NCBI GenBank assembly: GCA_017448975.1
Contig: JAFSKN010000017.1
Location: 1-64,000 of the forward strand
Length of the DNA stretch: 64,000 nt
Origin: Clostridia bacterium
GTDB taxonomy: Bacteria; Bacillota; Clostridia; Christensenellales; Aristaeellaceae
Reading direction: 5' to 3'
Shown: positions 16,277 to 25,146 of the stretch, one piece after another
How positions within the stretch are numbered: position 1 is the stretch's first letter
Layout: every line of letters starts with the position of its first letter
Notes under the pieces: generated by a model
Databases searched by the model: none
Told to the model about the DNA's origin: nothing
Seen by the model: only the letters and a program-made list of their open reading frames with translations
Program-made: the position numbers and the translations under genes

Positions 16277-17749
16277 ATGAAAAAAGGACGCTTCATTTGT
16301 AAGTCGGTTGTCTTTGTTGCCGTCCTCGCACTGCTGTTGGGTTTGGCGGCTTTCGCGGCAGCGGAGGAAAACCCCTGCGCTGTTGTCCACCAGGGCGGCT
16401 GGCGTTATGTCGTCACATTGGAGCCCACATGCACTGAAACCGGCAGCCGCGATAAGTACTGCATGACTTGCGGTCAAAAGATCGGCACGGAAACGATCAG
16501 CGCTATCGGCCATAAGCCTCAGGAAAGGCTGGAAGTAAATCAGGCTGCCAAATGTACCAGTGCCGGGTCAGGACAGAAGATTACACAATGTACTGTGTGC
16601 AGAGCCATTATTTCTGTTGTTGACGTGACAATACCCGCGCTGGGCCACGATTATCCCAGCGACTGGACAGTGACCAAGCAGCCCACCTGTGAAGGCACCG
16701 GCACAAAGCAGCGCGTTTGCCGCCGGGACAGCTCCCATGTGGAAACGGAGACGATAAATGCCCTGGGTCACCTGTGGGGCGACTGGACGGTGACCAAGCA
16801 GCCCACCTGCGAAGGCACCGGCACCGAAACGAGAGTGTGCGCCCGGGACAGCTCCCATAAGGAAACAAGAGATAAGGAGCCCCTGGGCCATCTGTGGGGG
16901 GCCCCTGTGACGAAGCCCGCCACCTGCATCGCCCCCGCCACCACGACAAAAATCTGCCAGCGCGATTCCAGCCACAAAGATACCTCCACCTCCGGCAGCG
17001 TCGATCTCGTGAACGGCCATGTTTGGGGCGACTGGAAAGTGACGAAAAAGCCCAACTGCACCGAAGAGGGTGTGGAAACCCGCATCTGCAAATTGGATTC
17101 TTCCCACATTCAGACCCGGCCCCTCGCTGTGGTTCCCAGCGCCCACGTGTGGGATAACGGCACCGTGATCAAGGAACCCACCTATACCGAGGAAGGCGAA
17201 AAGCTGTTTGTTTGCACCCTTAATCCCGATCATACCAAGACGGTGAAGCTGGACACGAGGCCCTGGAACAACAACACCGTGTGCGCCTTTGGTCCCCGCC
17301 TGAGCGAGACCAACCTGTACCCCTACAACACCGACGCCTGGTACATGTTCACCCCCTTCGACGCTTCCAATAATGGCACCCAAACCTTTGAACTGGTGGC
17401 TTCCAACACCTACATCGTAGGCAAAGTGACCCTGACCATCCGGGACGGCAGCCTGAAGATCGACTACACCCTTGCCGATAATTCCAAGTTCGATATCACT
17501 CTGGAATTCTTCACCGTGCTGAACCGGATCAACGATCTGACCCAGTATGAGCCGGAACAGCTGATGGATCTGCGCATCGGCAAAGGCGAAACCATCAATC
17601 TGGAAGAGAAATTCGGCGATGACACCAGTCTGGTGCTGTATTTCTGCAGCCGCTGCAATTACCGCTTCAGCAAGAAGTACACGCTTTTAGCCTATAATTC
17701 CGCCGTTCACCAGCGCATGCTTGATGACATGCGGAAACTGATGGACTAA
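16277..17749 (+). CDS. Secreted Cys-rich tandem-repeat protein
   Basis: A 490-residue exported protein: signal peptide (ending near AAAEE), then about seven repeats of roughly 35-40 residues with the pattern G-H-x-W-G-x-W-x-V-T-K-x-P-T-C-x-x-x-G-T-x-x-R-x-C-x-x-D-S-S-H. Each repeat holds two Cys and a GH and SSH histidine, so each could form a disulfide or bind metal. The unique C-terminal ~160 residues have no recognised domain and no sortase or lipoprotein anchor. Similar repeats are common in surface proteins of gut Firmicutes. The repeat copies at about 16,660-16,890 are nearly identical at DNA level, which suggests recent duplication. Confidence 0.8.
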   Translation: MKKGRFICKSVVFVAVLALLLGLAAFAAAEENPCAVVHQGGWRYVVTLEPTCTETGSRDKYCMTCGQKIGTETISAIGHKPQERLEVNQAAKCTSAGSGQKITQCTVCRAIISVVDVTIPALGHDYPSDWTVTKQPTCEGTGTKQRVCRRDSSHVETETINALGHLWGDWTVTKQPTCEGTGTETRVCARDSSHKETRDKEPLGHLWGAPVTKPATCIAPATTTKICQRDSSHKDTSTSGSVDLVNGHVWGDWKVTKKPNCTEEGVETRICKLDSSHIQTRPLAVVPSAHVWDNGTVIKEPTYTEEGEKLFVCTLNPDHTKTVKLDTRPWNNNTVCAFGPRLSETNLYPYNTDAWYMFTPFDASNNGTQTFELVASNTYIVGKVTLTIRDGSLKIDYTLADNSKFDITLEFFTVLNRINDLTQYEPEQLMDLRIGKGETINLEEKFGDDTSLVLYFCSRCNYRFSKKYTLLAYNSAVHQRMLDDMRKLMD

Positions 17750-17770
17750 AACCGGTTATTCAATCTCCAT

Positions 17771-17800
17771 GGCCCCCGCCAGATACGGCGGGGGCCCGTT
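17771..17800 (+). terminator. Terminator after the Cys-rich protein gene
   Basis: GGCCCCCGCC pairs with GGCGGGGGCC around a 6-nt loop, followed by a short T-run (CGTTTT). Confidence 0.85.
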
Positions 17801-17844
17801 TTATGTATGCTGTTGCGGACGGCTGGAAGGGTTAGGAAATTGCG

Positions 17845-18657
17845 TCACAGGCGGCATATCACGAAACACAGCGCAGCAGAAATGATACCGTGGACCATCC
17901 GAAGCAGCAGCAGCTTACCCACCCCCACGCCGCTTTCCTGCCAGAACGCGGCGTTTTGCAGCAGAATGGACAGGCCGCCGAAGGAGCAGGCCCCGCATAC
18001 CAGCGCCGAAGTATGGGGCAGCCCCAGCCCGATCAGCGCTTTCACGCCGCCCGTTACCTCCAAGCCGCATTGCAGCCCCGCCGCCGCCCAGCCGGGCAGC
18101 CGGGGAAACGCGCACGCCGCCATCCGTGCGGCGGCGCACCCAAGCATCATGCACAGCGCCACCGTCAGCAATGCCAAAGCGCTGTCCCGCAGGGCCTGGG
18201 ACAAAGCCACCGGCGCGGCGGGAACGGGCGCGGCCTTTTCCCCTTTTGGCATGCACAGTCCCAGCAGCGCCGCCCCCGCGATATGACACAGCAGAATCAG
18301 CCGCCCCGCCCGCGCATCGCCCAGCCACCCGCTCACCGTGCCTAAGAAAAACATGGGGCTCATGGTGCCCGTCATGGCCGCCGCCCGCAGAGCGCTTCTC
18401 CCTGTCAAGCCGCTTCCCTGCATCAGCCGCGCCCCGCCCGGCGAACCGCACAGCCAGCCCAGCACGGTTTTAAGACCTATTCCCCCGCCCGCCCGGCTGC
18501 TCACCATCAGCATGCATACTAAAAACGGCCCCAGCACCGGCGCGACCGCCCGCGCCCACAGCGAAAGCCCCTCCCCCGCCGCTGCCGCCGCCTCCCCCGG
18601 AAACGCCATCATCACCCCCGCCAGTATTCCGAATGCCAGCGCGCAGACCATATGCAC
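17845..18657 (-). CDS. YlbJ-like sporulation integral membrane protein (nucleoside-recognition/Gate domain)
   Basis: A 270-residue polytopic membrane protein with about eight hydrophobic segments. Features shared with YlbJ are GSPGGARLM near residue 72, the TGTMSPMFFLGTVSGWLGD segment, and a second-half Gate-like repeat with LEVTGGVKALIGLGLP and SFGGLSIL. YlbJ proteins are usually near 400 residues, so this copy is short. YlbJ is needed for spore cortex or heat resistance in Bacillus; the transported molecule is uncertain. Confidence 0.75.
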   Translation of the reverse strand: MHMVCALAFGILAGVMMAFPGEAAAAAGEGLSLWARAVAPVLGPFLVCMLMVSSRAGGGIGLKTVLGWLCGSPGGARLMQGSGLTGRSALRAAAMTGTMSPMFFLGTVSGWLGDARAGRLILLCHIAGAALLGLCMPKGEKAAPVPAAPVALSQALRDSALALLTVALCMMLGCAAARMAACAFPRLPGWAAAGLQCGLEVTGGVKALIGLGLPHTSALVCGACSFGGLSILLQNAAFWQESGVGVGKLLLLRMVHGIISAALCFVICRL

Positions 18658-18704
18658 CCCCTCCGGGTCATGGTATGCGGTTTATAAGGAATGAAGAACA
18701 GACC

Positions 18705-19100
18705 CCTGGGGCTGTCCGCCCCAGACCCCGACCAGGGGAATGATTCCCCTGGACCCTCTCTCGCGGCTAATTCTTAACGCAACAAAAAAAAGCAGCTTCC
18801 CGCTGCTGCTTGAATAAAACGGCCAAGCTTGACGCCGTTATGCTTCTGGCCCGGCGGCTGAAAGCCGCCAACCCGGATGCAAAGCATCCGGGGAAAGCCC
18901 GGAAATAAGCCCCAGGGGAAAGCGAGCTTTTCCCTGGGGCTTATCCCGGCTTTCTTGGGCCAGAAGCCTTCAAACGATCGTATCCCCACGCGACAAGCGG
19001 AAGTTGTTCGTTCTCTCCTGCAAAACACATTCGCTTATTGGAGTCCAGGGGCCGAAGGCCCTTGGTTCAGGGGTTCAGGGGGCCGAAGAGGCCCCCTGCT
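18705..19100. repeat. GC-rich multi-hairpin intergenic repeat, copy B
   Basis: About 400 nt of stacked hairpins, no gene: CCAGGGGAA/TTCCCCTGG (18732-18752), GGCGGCT/AGCCGCC near 18,852, CCGGATG/CATCCGG near 18,874-18,892, a long stem ATAAGCCCCAGGGGAAA/TTTCCCTGGGGCTTAT (18,905-18,944), and GGGGCC/GGCCCC near 19,080. It contains the same modules as 1-240, inverted. Confidence 0.75.
18784..18812 (-). terminator. Terminator downstream of rhaD
   Basis: On the minus strand AGCAGC and GCTGCT form a stem followed by eight T residues. It is about 290 nt beyond the rhaD stop, inside the repeat copy B. Confidence 0.75.
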
Positions 19101-19105
19101 TCGCA

Positions 19106-19918
19106 TCAGTCCAAATACCCTTCCCGCGCGGTCACGTTGAAGCGTTTTTCCAGCAGGTGCATTTGTTCGTCGGTGATGGTGTTGAGGCGGGGCAGGTGGG
19201 CGATCTTCATATAGATTTCCGCGCCCTTTTCGGCGGTTTCGATGAGGCCGAAGGTTTCGTCCAAATCCTTGCCCGCGCCGTAAATGCCATGCTGGGCCCA
19301 GACCACCAGGCGGGCGGTGCGCATCTTTTCGGCGGTGGCGATGCCGATCTCATTGGTGCCGCACAGCATCCAGGGCAGCACGTTCACGCCGTCGGGGAAA
19401 ACGACGATGCATTCGGTGCACATCTGCCACAGGGTGCGGGTAAAGGCCTTTTCGTTCAAATCGTGGACGTAGGTCATGGCCAGCAGATTGGCGGGATGGC
19501 AGTGCATGATCACCCGGTTTTCGGGGTTCACTTTCAGGCGGGCCACGTGGCTCATCATGTGGGCGGGGAATTCGCTGGTGAAGCTGCCGCCGTCCTCAAA
19601 GCCCCAGAGCAATTCCGCCTGACGGCCCTGATCCCGCAGCCGCACGACGCCCAGGTTGATTGCGGGGGCGTACTGCACATTCTTGAAATACTTGCCGGTG
19701 CCGGTCACCAGGAAATACCTGCCTTCCAGCTCGGGGGCGGCAAAGCCGGTGGGGATTTGCCGCTTGGCCGCGTTCAAGTCCAGGTAATCCTTCACGTCGC
19801 TTTCATCCAGCATCAGGGATACGTTGCCGCCGTTGCGCTCGTCCCAGCCGTGGGCGTACATATTGGTCAGGGTGCGGATCATTTCCACCATGAAGGGGGC
19901 GGTCAGGATGTCCTTCAT
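19106..19918 (-). CDS. rhaD: Rhamnulose-1-phosphate aldolase
   Basis: Cleaves L-rhamnulose 1-phosphate to dihydroxyacetone phosphate and L-lactaldehyde. The 270-residue class II aldolase shows GWDERNGGNVS near the N-terminus, the Zn-binding HCHP motif (VIMHCHPANLL) and a late AQHG histidine, all RhaD signatures. The length matches RhaD (274). It starts within the rhaA stop (ATGA, 4-nt overlap) and is last in rhaBAD. Confidence 0.96.
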   Translation of the reverse strand: MKDILTAPFMVEMIRTLTNMYAHGWDERNGGNVSLMLDESDVKDYLDLNAAKRQIPTGFAAPELEGRYFLVTGTGKYFKNVQYAPAINLGVVRLRDQGRQAELLWGFEDGGSFTSEFPAHMMSHVARLKVNPENRVIMHCHPANLLAMTYVHDLNEKAFTRTLWQMCTECIVVFPDGVNVLPWMLCGTNEIGIATAEKMRTARLVVWAQHGIYGAGKDLDETFGLIETAEKGAEIYMKIAHLPRLNTITDEQMHLLEKRFNVTAREGYLD

Positions 19919-21171
19919 TTTCTGTTCACCAGCACTTTCTTTTCGTATTCCATGATTTGGGCAAACCATTCGCCGTCGGCGGGCTTTCCGCAGCGGCGGC
20001 AGTATTCATCCCAAATGTCCCCGAAGGGCAGAGTTTTCAGTTCCTCCTGGCGCACCATGAGCTCGGTGAAGCGGCTCTCGTCCTGCAATTTTTTCAGGTC
20101 CGCCGCCGGGGTCAGCAGGGCGGAAAGCAGGGCCTTTTGCAGATTGCGGTAGCCCGTCACCCAGGCGGAAACGCGGTTGATGGAAGCGTCGAAGTAGTCC
20201 AGGGCGATGTGCACCCGGCCCTCCAAGCCGCCGCAGCGCACGATCTCTTTGGCAATTTCCTTGGTTTCATCGTCAAAGAGCACCACATGGTCGCTGTCCC
20301 AGCGGATGGGGCGGGTCACGTGCAGGGCGATTTCCGGGAAGAAGGAAAGCAGGGCGGGGATTTTGTCGGAAACCACCTCGGTGGGGTGATAGTGGCCGTT
20401 GTCCATGAGGGGGATGCACTTTTCCCGGTTCATGGCGGCGTAGGCCAGGGAAAATTCCGCGCTGCCCACGGTGTAGGCTTCCACGCCGATGCCAAAGACC
20501 TTGCTTTCCACGCAGGGCTTCACCTTGGCAAAGTCATAGGGCTCGGACAGGATTTCGTCGATGCTCTCCCGGTAGCGCATGCGGGGGCCCATGCGGTCGG
20601 CGGGCACGTCCTTGAAGCCGTCGCCGGTCCAGATGTTCATGGTGCAGATATCGTTCAGTTCTTCCGCTAAATAATTGGAAATGCGGATGCAGGCCCTGCC
20701 GTGCTCGATCCAGAATTTCCGGGTTTCTTCATTGGGGCTGGACAGGGTGAGCGGATCGCACTTGGGATGGGAGAAAAAGGTGGGGTTGAAATCGCAGCCC
20801 AGGCCCCGTTCCTTGCAGAATTCCACCCACTTTTTGAAGTGCCTGGGCTCCAGCTTGTCCCGATCCGCCCATTCGCCTTTCTCAAAAATGGCGTAGCTGG
20901 CGTGCAGGTTCATCTTGGGCTTGCCGGGGATCAGGCTCAGCACTTTGTCGATGTCCGCCATCAATTCCTCCGGCGTGCGCGCCCGGCCTAAGTAGTTGCC
21001 GGTGGTCTGAATGCCGCCGGTCAGGGGCTTGCTGGGATCGGTGTCAAAGCCGCGCACGTCGTCCCCCTGCCAGCAGTGCAGGGATACGGGCACGGTTTTC
21101 AGCGTTTCCATGGCCGCTTCCACGTTTACATTCAAGGCCTCGTAGCGTTTTTTTGCTTCTTCGTAACTCAT
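19915..21171 (-). CDS. rhaA: L-rhamnose isomerase
   Basis: Isomerises L-rhamnose to L-rhamnulose, metal-dependent. The 418-residue protein starts with the RhaA pattern (EAKKRYEALNVNVEAAM ... VPVSLHCWQGDDVRGF) and has NLHASYAI, GCDFNPTFFSHPK, MDNGHYHPTEVVSDKIPALL and FDASINRV, which contain the metal ligands. It overlaps rhaB by 4 nt (ATGA) and rhaD by 4 nt, so translation is coupled. Confidence 0.97.
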   Translation of the reverse strand: MSYEEAKKRYEALNVNVEAAMETLKTVPVSLHCWQGDDVRGFDTDPSKPLTGGIQTTGNYLGRARTPEELMADIDKVLSLIPGKPKMNLHASYAIFEKGEWADRDKLEPRHFKKWVEFCKERGLGCDFNPTFFSHPKCDPLTLSSPNEETRKFWIEHGRACIRISNYLAEELNDICTMNIWTGDGFKDVPADRMGPRMRYRESIDEILSEPYDFAKVKPCVESKVFGIGVEAYTVGSAEFSLAYAAMNREKCIPLMDNGHYHPTEVVSDKIPALLSFFPEIALHVTRPIRWDSDHVVLFDDETKEIAKEIVRCGGLEGRVHIALDYFDASINRVSAWVTGYRNLQKALLSALLTPAADLKKLQDESRFTELMVRQEELKTLPFGDIWDEYCRRCGKPADGEWFAQIMEYEKKVLVNRK

Positions 21172-22445
21172 GCGTCCGCCTCCATCTGAATTTTTAAATT
21201 GCCAAGCGCCGTCGCCTCAATGGGCAGGGCGATCACCTGCTTGCCGGTTGCTTCCTCCGTGAGGCGGTTGAGGTACTTGTTTTTGGCCCCGCCGCCCACG
21301 ATGTAGATTTTGCCGTAGGTTTTTTTCGTAATGCGTTCCAGTTCCGAAATGTTTTTCTGATAGGTCAGGGCCAAGCTGCGGTAGGCGCAGCGGAAATAGC
21401 CCATGGGGCATTTGGGCGGATGGGGCAGGGCCGCGTCAAAGGCCGCTTTCATGCTCTCCGGTGCCATAAAGGCGGGATCATTGGCGTCCACGGTGTGGTC
21501 AAAGTGCTTTTCCTCCGCTTCGGCGGTGATTTCATTCCAGGGCTTGCCGGGGCACAGCTCGTCACGCAGGCGGTTCACCAGCCACATGCCCATGATGTTT
21601 TTGAGATACCGGATGTAGCCCACGCCGCCCTCGTTGGAATAATTGGCCTGCTGACTCTCCGGGGTGGTGATGGGCACGGGGGATTTCACGCCCAGCAGAC
21701 TCCAGGTGCCGGAGGAAATGTAGATTTCGCCGTCCTCCATGGGAATGCCCTCCACCGCGCTGGCCGTATCGTGGGTGGCGCACAGCACGCAGCGGATGCC
21801 CTTGTAATCCCCTAAGTATTTCCCCGGCTGGGAAAGGGGCTGGAACAAATGCCGGGGCAGGCCCAGGGCGTCGATGATTTCGAAGTCATATGCTTTCGCC
21901 GCCGCGTTCACCATGCCGCCGGTGGTGGCGTTGGTGTATTCGTGGCCCTTGACGCCGCAGAGCTTGTACAGCAGGTATTCCGGCATGAGCAGGAAATCCG
22001 TGGCGCGCTCCAGCCGCCCGGCCAGCTTGTCGGCGTACAGCTGATAAACGGTGTTGAAGGGCTGAAACTGGATGCCCGCGCGGCGGTAGAGCGCGGAAAA
22101 GGGCAGGCTTTCATGCACCTTTTTGATCGGTTCCTCCGTACGGCTGTCCCGATAGGCGTAGCAGGGCATGATTTCCTTATCCCCGTCCAGCAGCACATAA
22201 TCCACGCCCCAGGTGTCCACGGACAGGCTTTCGATCTGCGGAAACGCCTTTAAAGCCTCGTCAATGCCCGCTTTCACGTGGGCAGTCAGGCTTTCGATGT
22301 TCCAGATCAGGTGTCCGTCCGCCTTTTCCACGCCGTTGGGAAAGCGGTACACCTCCTGTGTTTTGATCTCATTACCTTCCTTCCAGCCCACGATGTGGCG
22401 TCCCGAGGAAGCGCCGATATCGATCGCCAAATACTTCTTTGTCAA
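21168..22445 (-). CDS. rhaB: Rhamnulokinase
   Basis: Phosphorylates L-rhamnulose at O1. About 425 residues, FGGY-type sugar kinase: AIDIGASSGRH phosphate loop, LSVDTWGVDYVLLD, QPFNTVYQLYA, CATHDTASAVEGIP, YISSGTWSLLGV and IVGGGAKNKYLN. The TTG at 22445 is chosen because GGGAGG lies about 7 nt upstream; an in-frame ATG at 22460 would place that site inside the gene. First gene of rhaBAD, with a good promoter just upstream. No rhaR-type regulator is in the window. Confidence 0.95.
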   Translation of the reverse strand: MTKKYLAIDIGASSGRHIVGWKEGNEIKTQEVYRFPNGVEKADGHLIWNIESLTAHVKAGIDEALKAFPQIESLSVDTWGVDYVLLDGDKEIMPCYAYRDSRTEEPIKKVHESLPFSALYRRAGIQFQPFNTVYQLYADKLAGRLERATDFLLMPEYLLYKLCGVKGHEYTNATTGGMVNAAAKAYDFEIIDALGLPRHLFQPLSQPGKYLGDYKGIRCVLCATHDTASAVEGIPMEDGEIYISSGTWSLLGVKSPVPITTPESQQANYSNEGGVGYIRYLKNIMGMWLVNRLRDELCPGKPWNEITAEAEEKHFDHTVDANDPAFMAPESMKAAFDAALPHPPKCPMGYFRCAYRSLALTYQKNISELERITKKTYGKIYIVGGGAKNKYLNRLTEEATGKQVIALPIEATALGNLKIQMEADA

Positions 22446-22484
22446 CGCGCACCCTCCCATTCCCTTTGCGTTCTGTTCCTTTCC

Positions 22485-22513
22485 AGTATACCATCCTTTC
22501 CCGGCTTTGGCAA
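22485..22513 (-). promoter_or_regulatory. Promoter of rhaBAD
   Basis: Minus-strand TTGCCA (22508-22513), 17-nt spacer, TATACT (22485-22490). Confidence 0.8.
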
Positions 22514-22592
22514 TTCGCATTTTCGACCAAAAACCACTGAAAAAACGCCGGAACAGAGGCGCTGTCCGGCGGCGATAGGTTTGAAGTTTTGT

Positions 22593-22633
22593 GGGGGAAA
22601 CCACTCTTTGGATGCCAAAGAGTGGTTTCCCCC
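22593..22633. repeat. Compensated hairpin family, copy 1
   Basis: A perfect 19-bp inverted repeat (GGGGGAAACCACTCTTTGG, 3-nt loop, complement) at 22593-22633, followed by a conserved flank (CCCTTCCGAGAAAGC). Copies at 34475 and 48682 differ inside the stem, but both arms change together. Confidence 0.85.
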
Positions 22634-22709
22634 GCTCCCCCTTCCGAGAAAGCAATAAAGGAATCGACAAAAGAAATCTTCCTTTATTTTTCTCTGCATA
22701 TATAGATGA

Positions 22710-23945
22710 TTAAAGCAAAGTAGCGAAGTAATCCTCCGGCGTTTCCGCGCGGCGGATCATGCGGAAATCGCCGTCCTTTGTGTACAGGATCTCGGCGCTG
22801 CGCAGGCGGCCGTTGTACTGGTAGCCCATGGCGAAGCCGTGGGCACCGGTATCGTGGATCACCATGAGATCGCCGATTTCTGTTTTCGGCAGAAGGCGGT
22901 CAATGGCGAATTTATCGTTGTTTTCGCAGAGGCACCCGGTCACGTCGTACAGGTGATCGGCCGGTTCATTTCGCTTTCCGCAGATGTGAATGTGATGATA
23001 GGCCCCGTACATGGCTGGGCGCATGAGATTGGAGGCGCAGGCGTCTACGCCCAAATAATCCTTGTAGATTTTCTTTTCGTGGGTGACGCGGGTCACCAGC
23101 CAGCCGTGGGGGCCGGTCATGAAGCGGCCCAGCTCCGTTTTGATGCGCACCCTGCCCTGGGCGGGATCGCCGAACACGCGGATATATTCCCGCTTCACGC
23201 CCTGGCCGATGGCCTGAACATCGGCCGGCTTCTCCTCCGGGCGGTAGGGAATGCCCACCCCGCCGGAAAGGTTGACAAAGCGCAGGGGCATGCCGCACTC
23301 CTTTTCCATTTCCGCGCCCAGGTCAAACAGGATGCCCGCCAGCTTGGGATAATAGGAATTATCGGTGGTATTGCTGGCGAGGAACGCGTGCAGGCCGAAG
23401 CCCGAGGCCCCCATGTCCTTTATGCGCTTCAAGCCCACGGACAGCTGCTGCTTCGTCCAGCCGTACTTGGAATCGCCGGGTGAACCCATGATGGCGTTGC
23501 CCAAATGGAATTCCCCGCCGGGGTTATAGCGCACGCATACCGTGTCCGGAATGCCGCCGTGGGCCGCTAAAATATCCATATCGCTGAAATCGTCCAAATT
23601 GATAATGGCCCCCAGGGCGCTGGCGTGGTCGTACTCGCAGGGCGGCATGGCGTTGGCGCTGAACATGATTTCGTCCCCGGAAAAGCCCGATTTTTCCGCC
23701 AGCAGCAGCTCACATTCGCTGGAGCAGTCCACGCCGCAGCCCTCTTCCTTGAAAATATCCAGAATGCGGGGATTGGGCAGGGCTTTCACCGCGAAGTATT
23801 CCTTGAAGCCCGGGGCCCAGGAAAAGGCTTTGTTCAGGGCGCGGGCCGTTTCGCGGATGCCCGCTTCGTCGTACAAATGAAAGGGCGTTTGGAACTGTTC
23901 CGCCGCCCGGATAAACACATCATCCGGCAAAGAAAAATTGGGCAT
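22710..23945 (-). CDS. lysA: Diaminopimelate decarboxylase-like PLP enzyme
   Basis: PLP-dependent decarboxylase of the alanine racemase/ornithine decarboxylase fold III; closest in pattern to LysA, the last step of lysine synthesis. The Schiff-base lysine sits in EYFAVKALPNP; other family marks are GVDCSSECELLLAE, FSANAMP, LSGGVGIPYRPEE, ELGRFMTGPHG and GAYHHIHICG. The length is 411 residues. ATG 23945 has GGGAGG 9 nt upstream; an ATG three codons earlier is too close to it. Carboxynorspermidine decarboxylases look similar, so the exact substrate is not certain. Confidence 0.8.
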   Translation of the reverse strand: MPNFSLPDDVFIRAAEQFQTPFHLYDEAGIRETARALNKAFSWAPGFKEYFAVKALPNPRILDIFKEEGCGVDCSSECELLLAEKSGFSGDEIMFSANAMPPCEYDHASALGAIINLDDFSDMDILAAHGGIPDTVCVRYNPGGEFHLGNAIMGSPGDSKYGWTKQQLSVGLKRIKDMGASGFGLHAFLASNTTDNSYYPKLAGILFDLGAEMEKECGMPLRFVNLSGGVGIPYRPEEKPADVQAIGQGVKREYIRVFGDPAQGRVRIKTELGRFMTGPHGWLVTRVTHEKKIYKDYLGVDACASNLMRPAMYGAYHHIHICGKRNEPADHLYDVTGCLCENNDKFAIDRLLPKTEIGDLMVIHDTGAHGFAMGYQYNGRLRSAEILYTKDGDFRMIRRAETPEDYFATLL

Positions 23946-24000
23946 TTGCTTCATCCTCCCGTACAGGCACATTTTTGCATCCAATGCTGTGTCATTATAT

Positions 24001-24038
24001 GTCACAAAAAAAGCCCAGCGCAAGCGCTTTGGGCTGAA
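24001..24038 (-). terminator. Terminator of the LCP-PfkB operon, upstream of lysA
   Basis: Minus-strand AGCCCA-AAGCGC / GCGC-TGGGCT stem followed by seven T. It sits just before the likely lysA -10 (TATAAT, 23994-23999). Confidence 0.75.
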
Positions 24039-24067
24039 AGGACAAATTAAGAACAGGATTTGCGGGA

Positions 24068-24209
24068 AGTGTGGAGGGTGGAGAGTGGAGTGCAGAGAGT
24101 GGAGTTGAGAGTTGAGATATTATAGTGACATAAAGGAAGACGGGACACACGGCACAGTATCAGTCAGACAAATTATATCTCAACTCTAAACGCTCAACTC
24201 TCCACTCTG
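24068..24209. repeat. Heptad inverted-repeat element 4
   Basis: The longest arm: seven successive heptamers in 24069-24118 (GTGTGGA, GGGTGGA, GAGTGGA, GTGCAGA, GAGTGGA, GTTGAGA, GTTGAGA). The right arm CTCAACT-CTAAACG-CTCAACT-CTCCACT-CTGAAT ends at 24211. The core is about 60 nt. Confidence 0.85.
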
Positions 24210-24211
24210 AA

Positions 24212-25141
24212 TCATCCTTCGAGCTTCTCCGGCTTCAATTCCGCCAACAGCTTTTTCGCGTCCTCCCTGCGGCACAGCAGGGTGCCGGGGCGCATGACGG
24301 ACGCGCCGGCAGCGGCGGCGGCATAGCGCAGGGTTTCCCCCGCTGTCAGCCCGCGTTCAATGGCGAGGGCCAGGGCGGCCAGCATAGTATCCCCCGCCCC
24401 GGCGGTGCCCATGACCGGCACAGCCGCGGCAGGACAGGCCCATACTTCTTCCCCATGCGCCAGCAGCGCGCCCTTGGCTCCCCGGGACAGGCACACCCAT
24501 TCCACCCCATCCGAAAGCAGCGTCCGGCAGGCGGCGGCAGCGGCGGCGGTGTCCCCCGCGTCCACCCCCGTGAGGGCGGTAAACTCCTGGGCGTTAGGCT
24601 TCATCAAGAAGGGGCGTTCCTCCAGGGCGGCGATCAGGGCCGGGCCGTCGCAGTCCACCGCCGTGCGGCAGCCCTTTTCCTTCAGGGCGTGCAGGATTTT
24701 GGCGTAGGTTTCCGGCAGCGCGCCCGGCGGCAAACTGCCCGCCAGCGCCACCCAGTCCCCCGGCTGTACGCAGTCCAGCAGGCGGGCGATGATGCGATGG
24801 ATGTCTTCCCGGCTGGTTTCCAATCCCCGTTCGCTGATTTCCAGGGTGCGGCCCGTTTCCTCCTCCCTGAGCTTCATGTTCACGCGCAGCTCCCCGGACA
24901 GGGGGATCAGGGTGCAGGGCACCTTTTCCTTCGCCATGGCGGTAGCTACCGGCTGACCCCGGTAGTCAAAGCCCAGCAGCTTCACGTCGCCGCCCAAGGC
25001 GTTGGCCGCCCGGGCCACGTTCACGCCCTTGCCGCCCACGTCCAACCGCTCCACCCGCACCCGGTTGGGCGCGTCCGGGTCGAACCGGGGAATGGACGCC
25101 GTTTTATCCAAGCAGGGATTCAGCGAAAGCGTATACAGCAT
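24212..25141 (-). CDS. 1-phosphofructokinase family hexose kinase (PfkB)
   Basis: A 309-residue ribokinase-type kinase. Visible features: N-terminal TLSLNPCLDKTASI, the first PfkB signature GGKGVNVARAANALGG (residues ~38-53), and the second signature with the catalytic Asp in GTAGAGDTMLAAL (~residue 250). The pattern fits FruK/LacC (1-phosphofructokinase or tagatose-6-phosphate kinase). No PTS genes are near, so the substrate is open. GGGGAGGAA precedes the ATG; it starts 5 nt after the LCP gene, so the two share an operon. Confidence 0.88.
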   Translation of the reverse strand: MLYTLSLNPCLDKTASIPRFDPDAPNRVRVERLDVGGKGVNVARAANALGGDVKLLGFDYRGQPVATAMAKEKVPCTLIPLSGELRVNMKLREEETGRTLEISERGLETSREDIHRIIARLLDCVQPGDWVALAGSLPPGALPETYAKILHALKEKGCRTAVDCDGPALIAALEERPFLMKPNAQEFTALTGVDAGDTAAAAAACRTLLSDGVEWVCLSRGAKGALLAHGEEVWACPAAAVPVMGTAGAGDTMLAALALAIERGLTAGETLRYAAAAAGASVMRPGTLLCRREDAKKLLAELKPEKLEG

Positions 25142-25146
25142 CGTTT

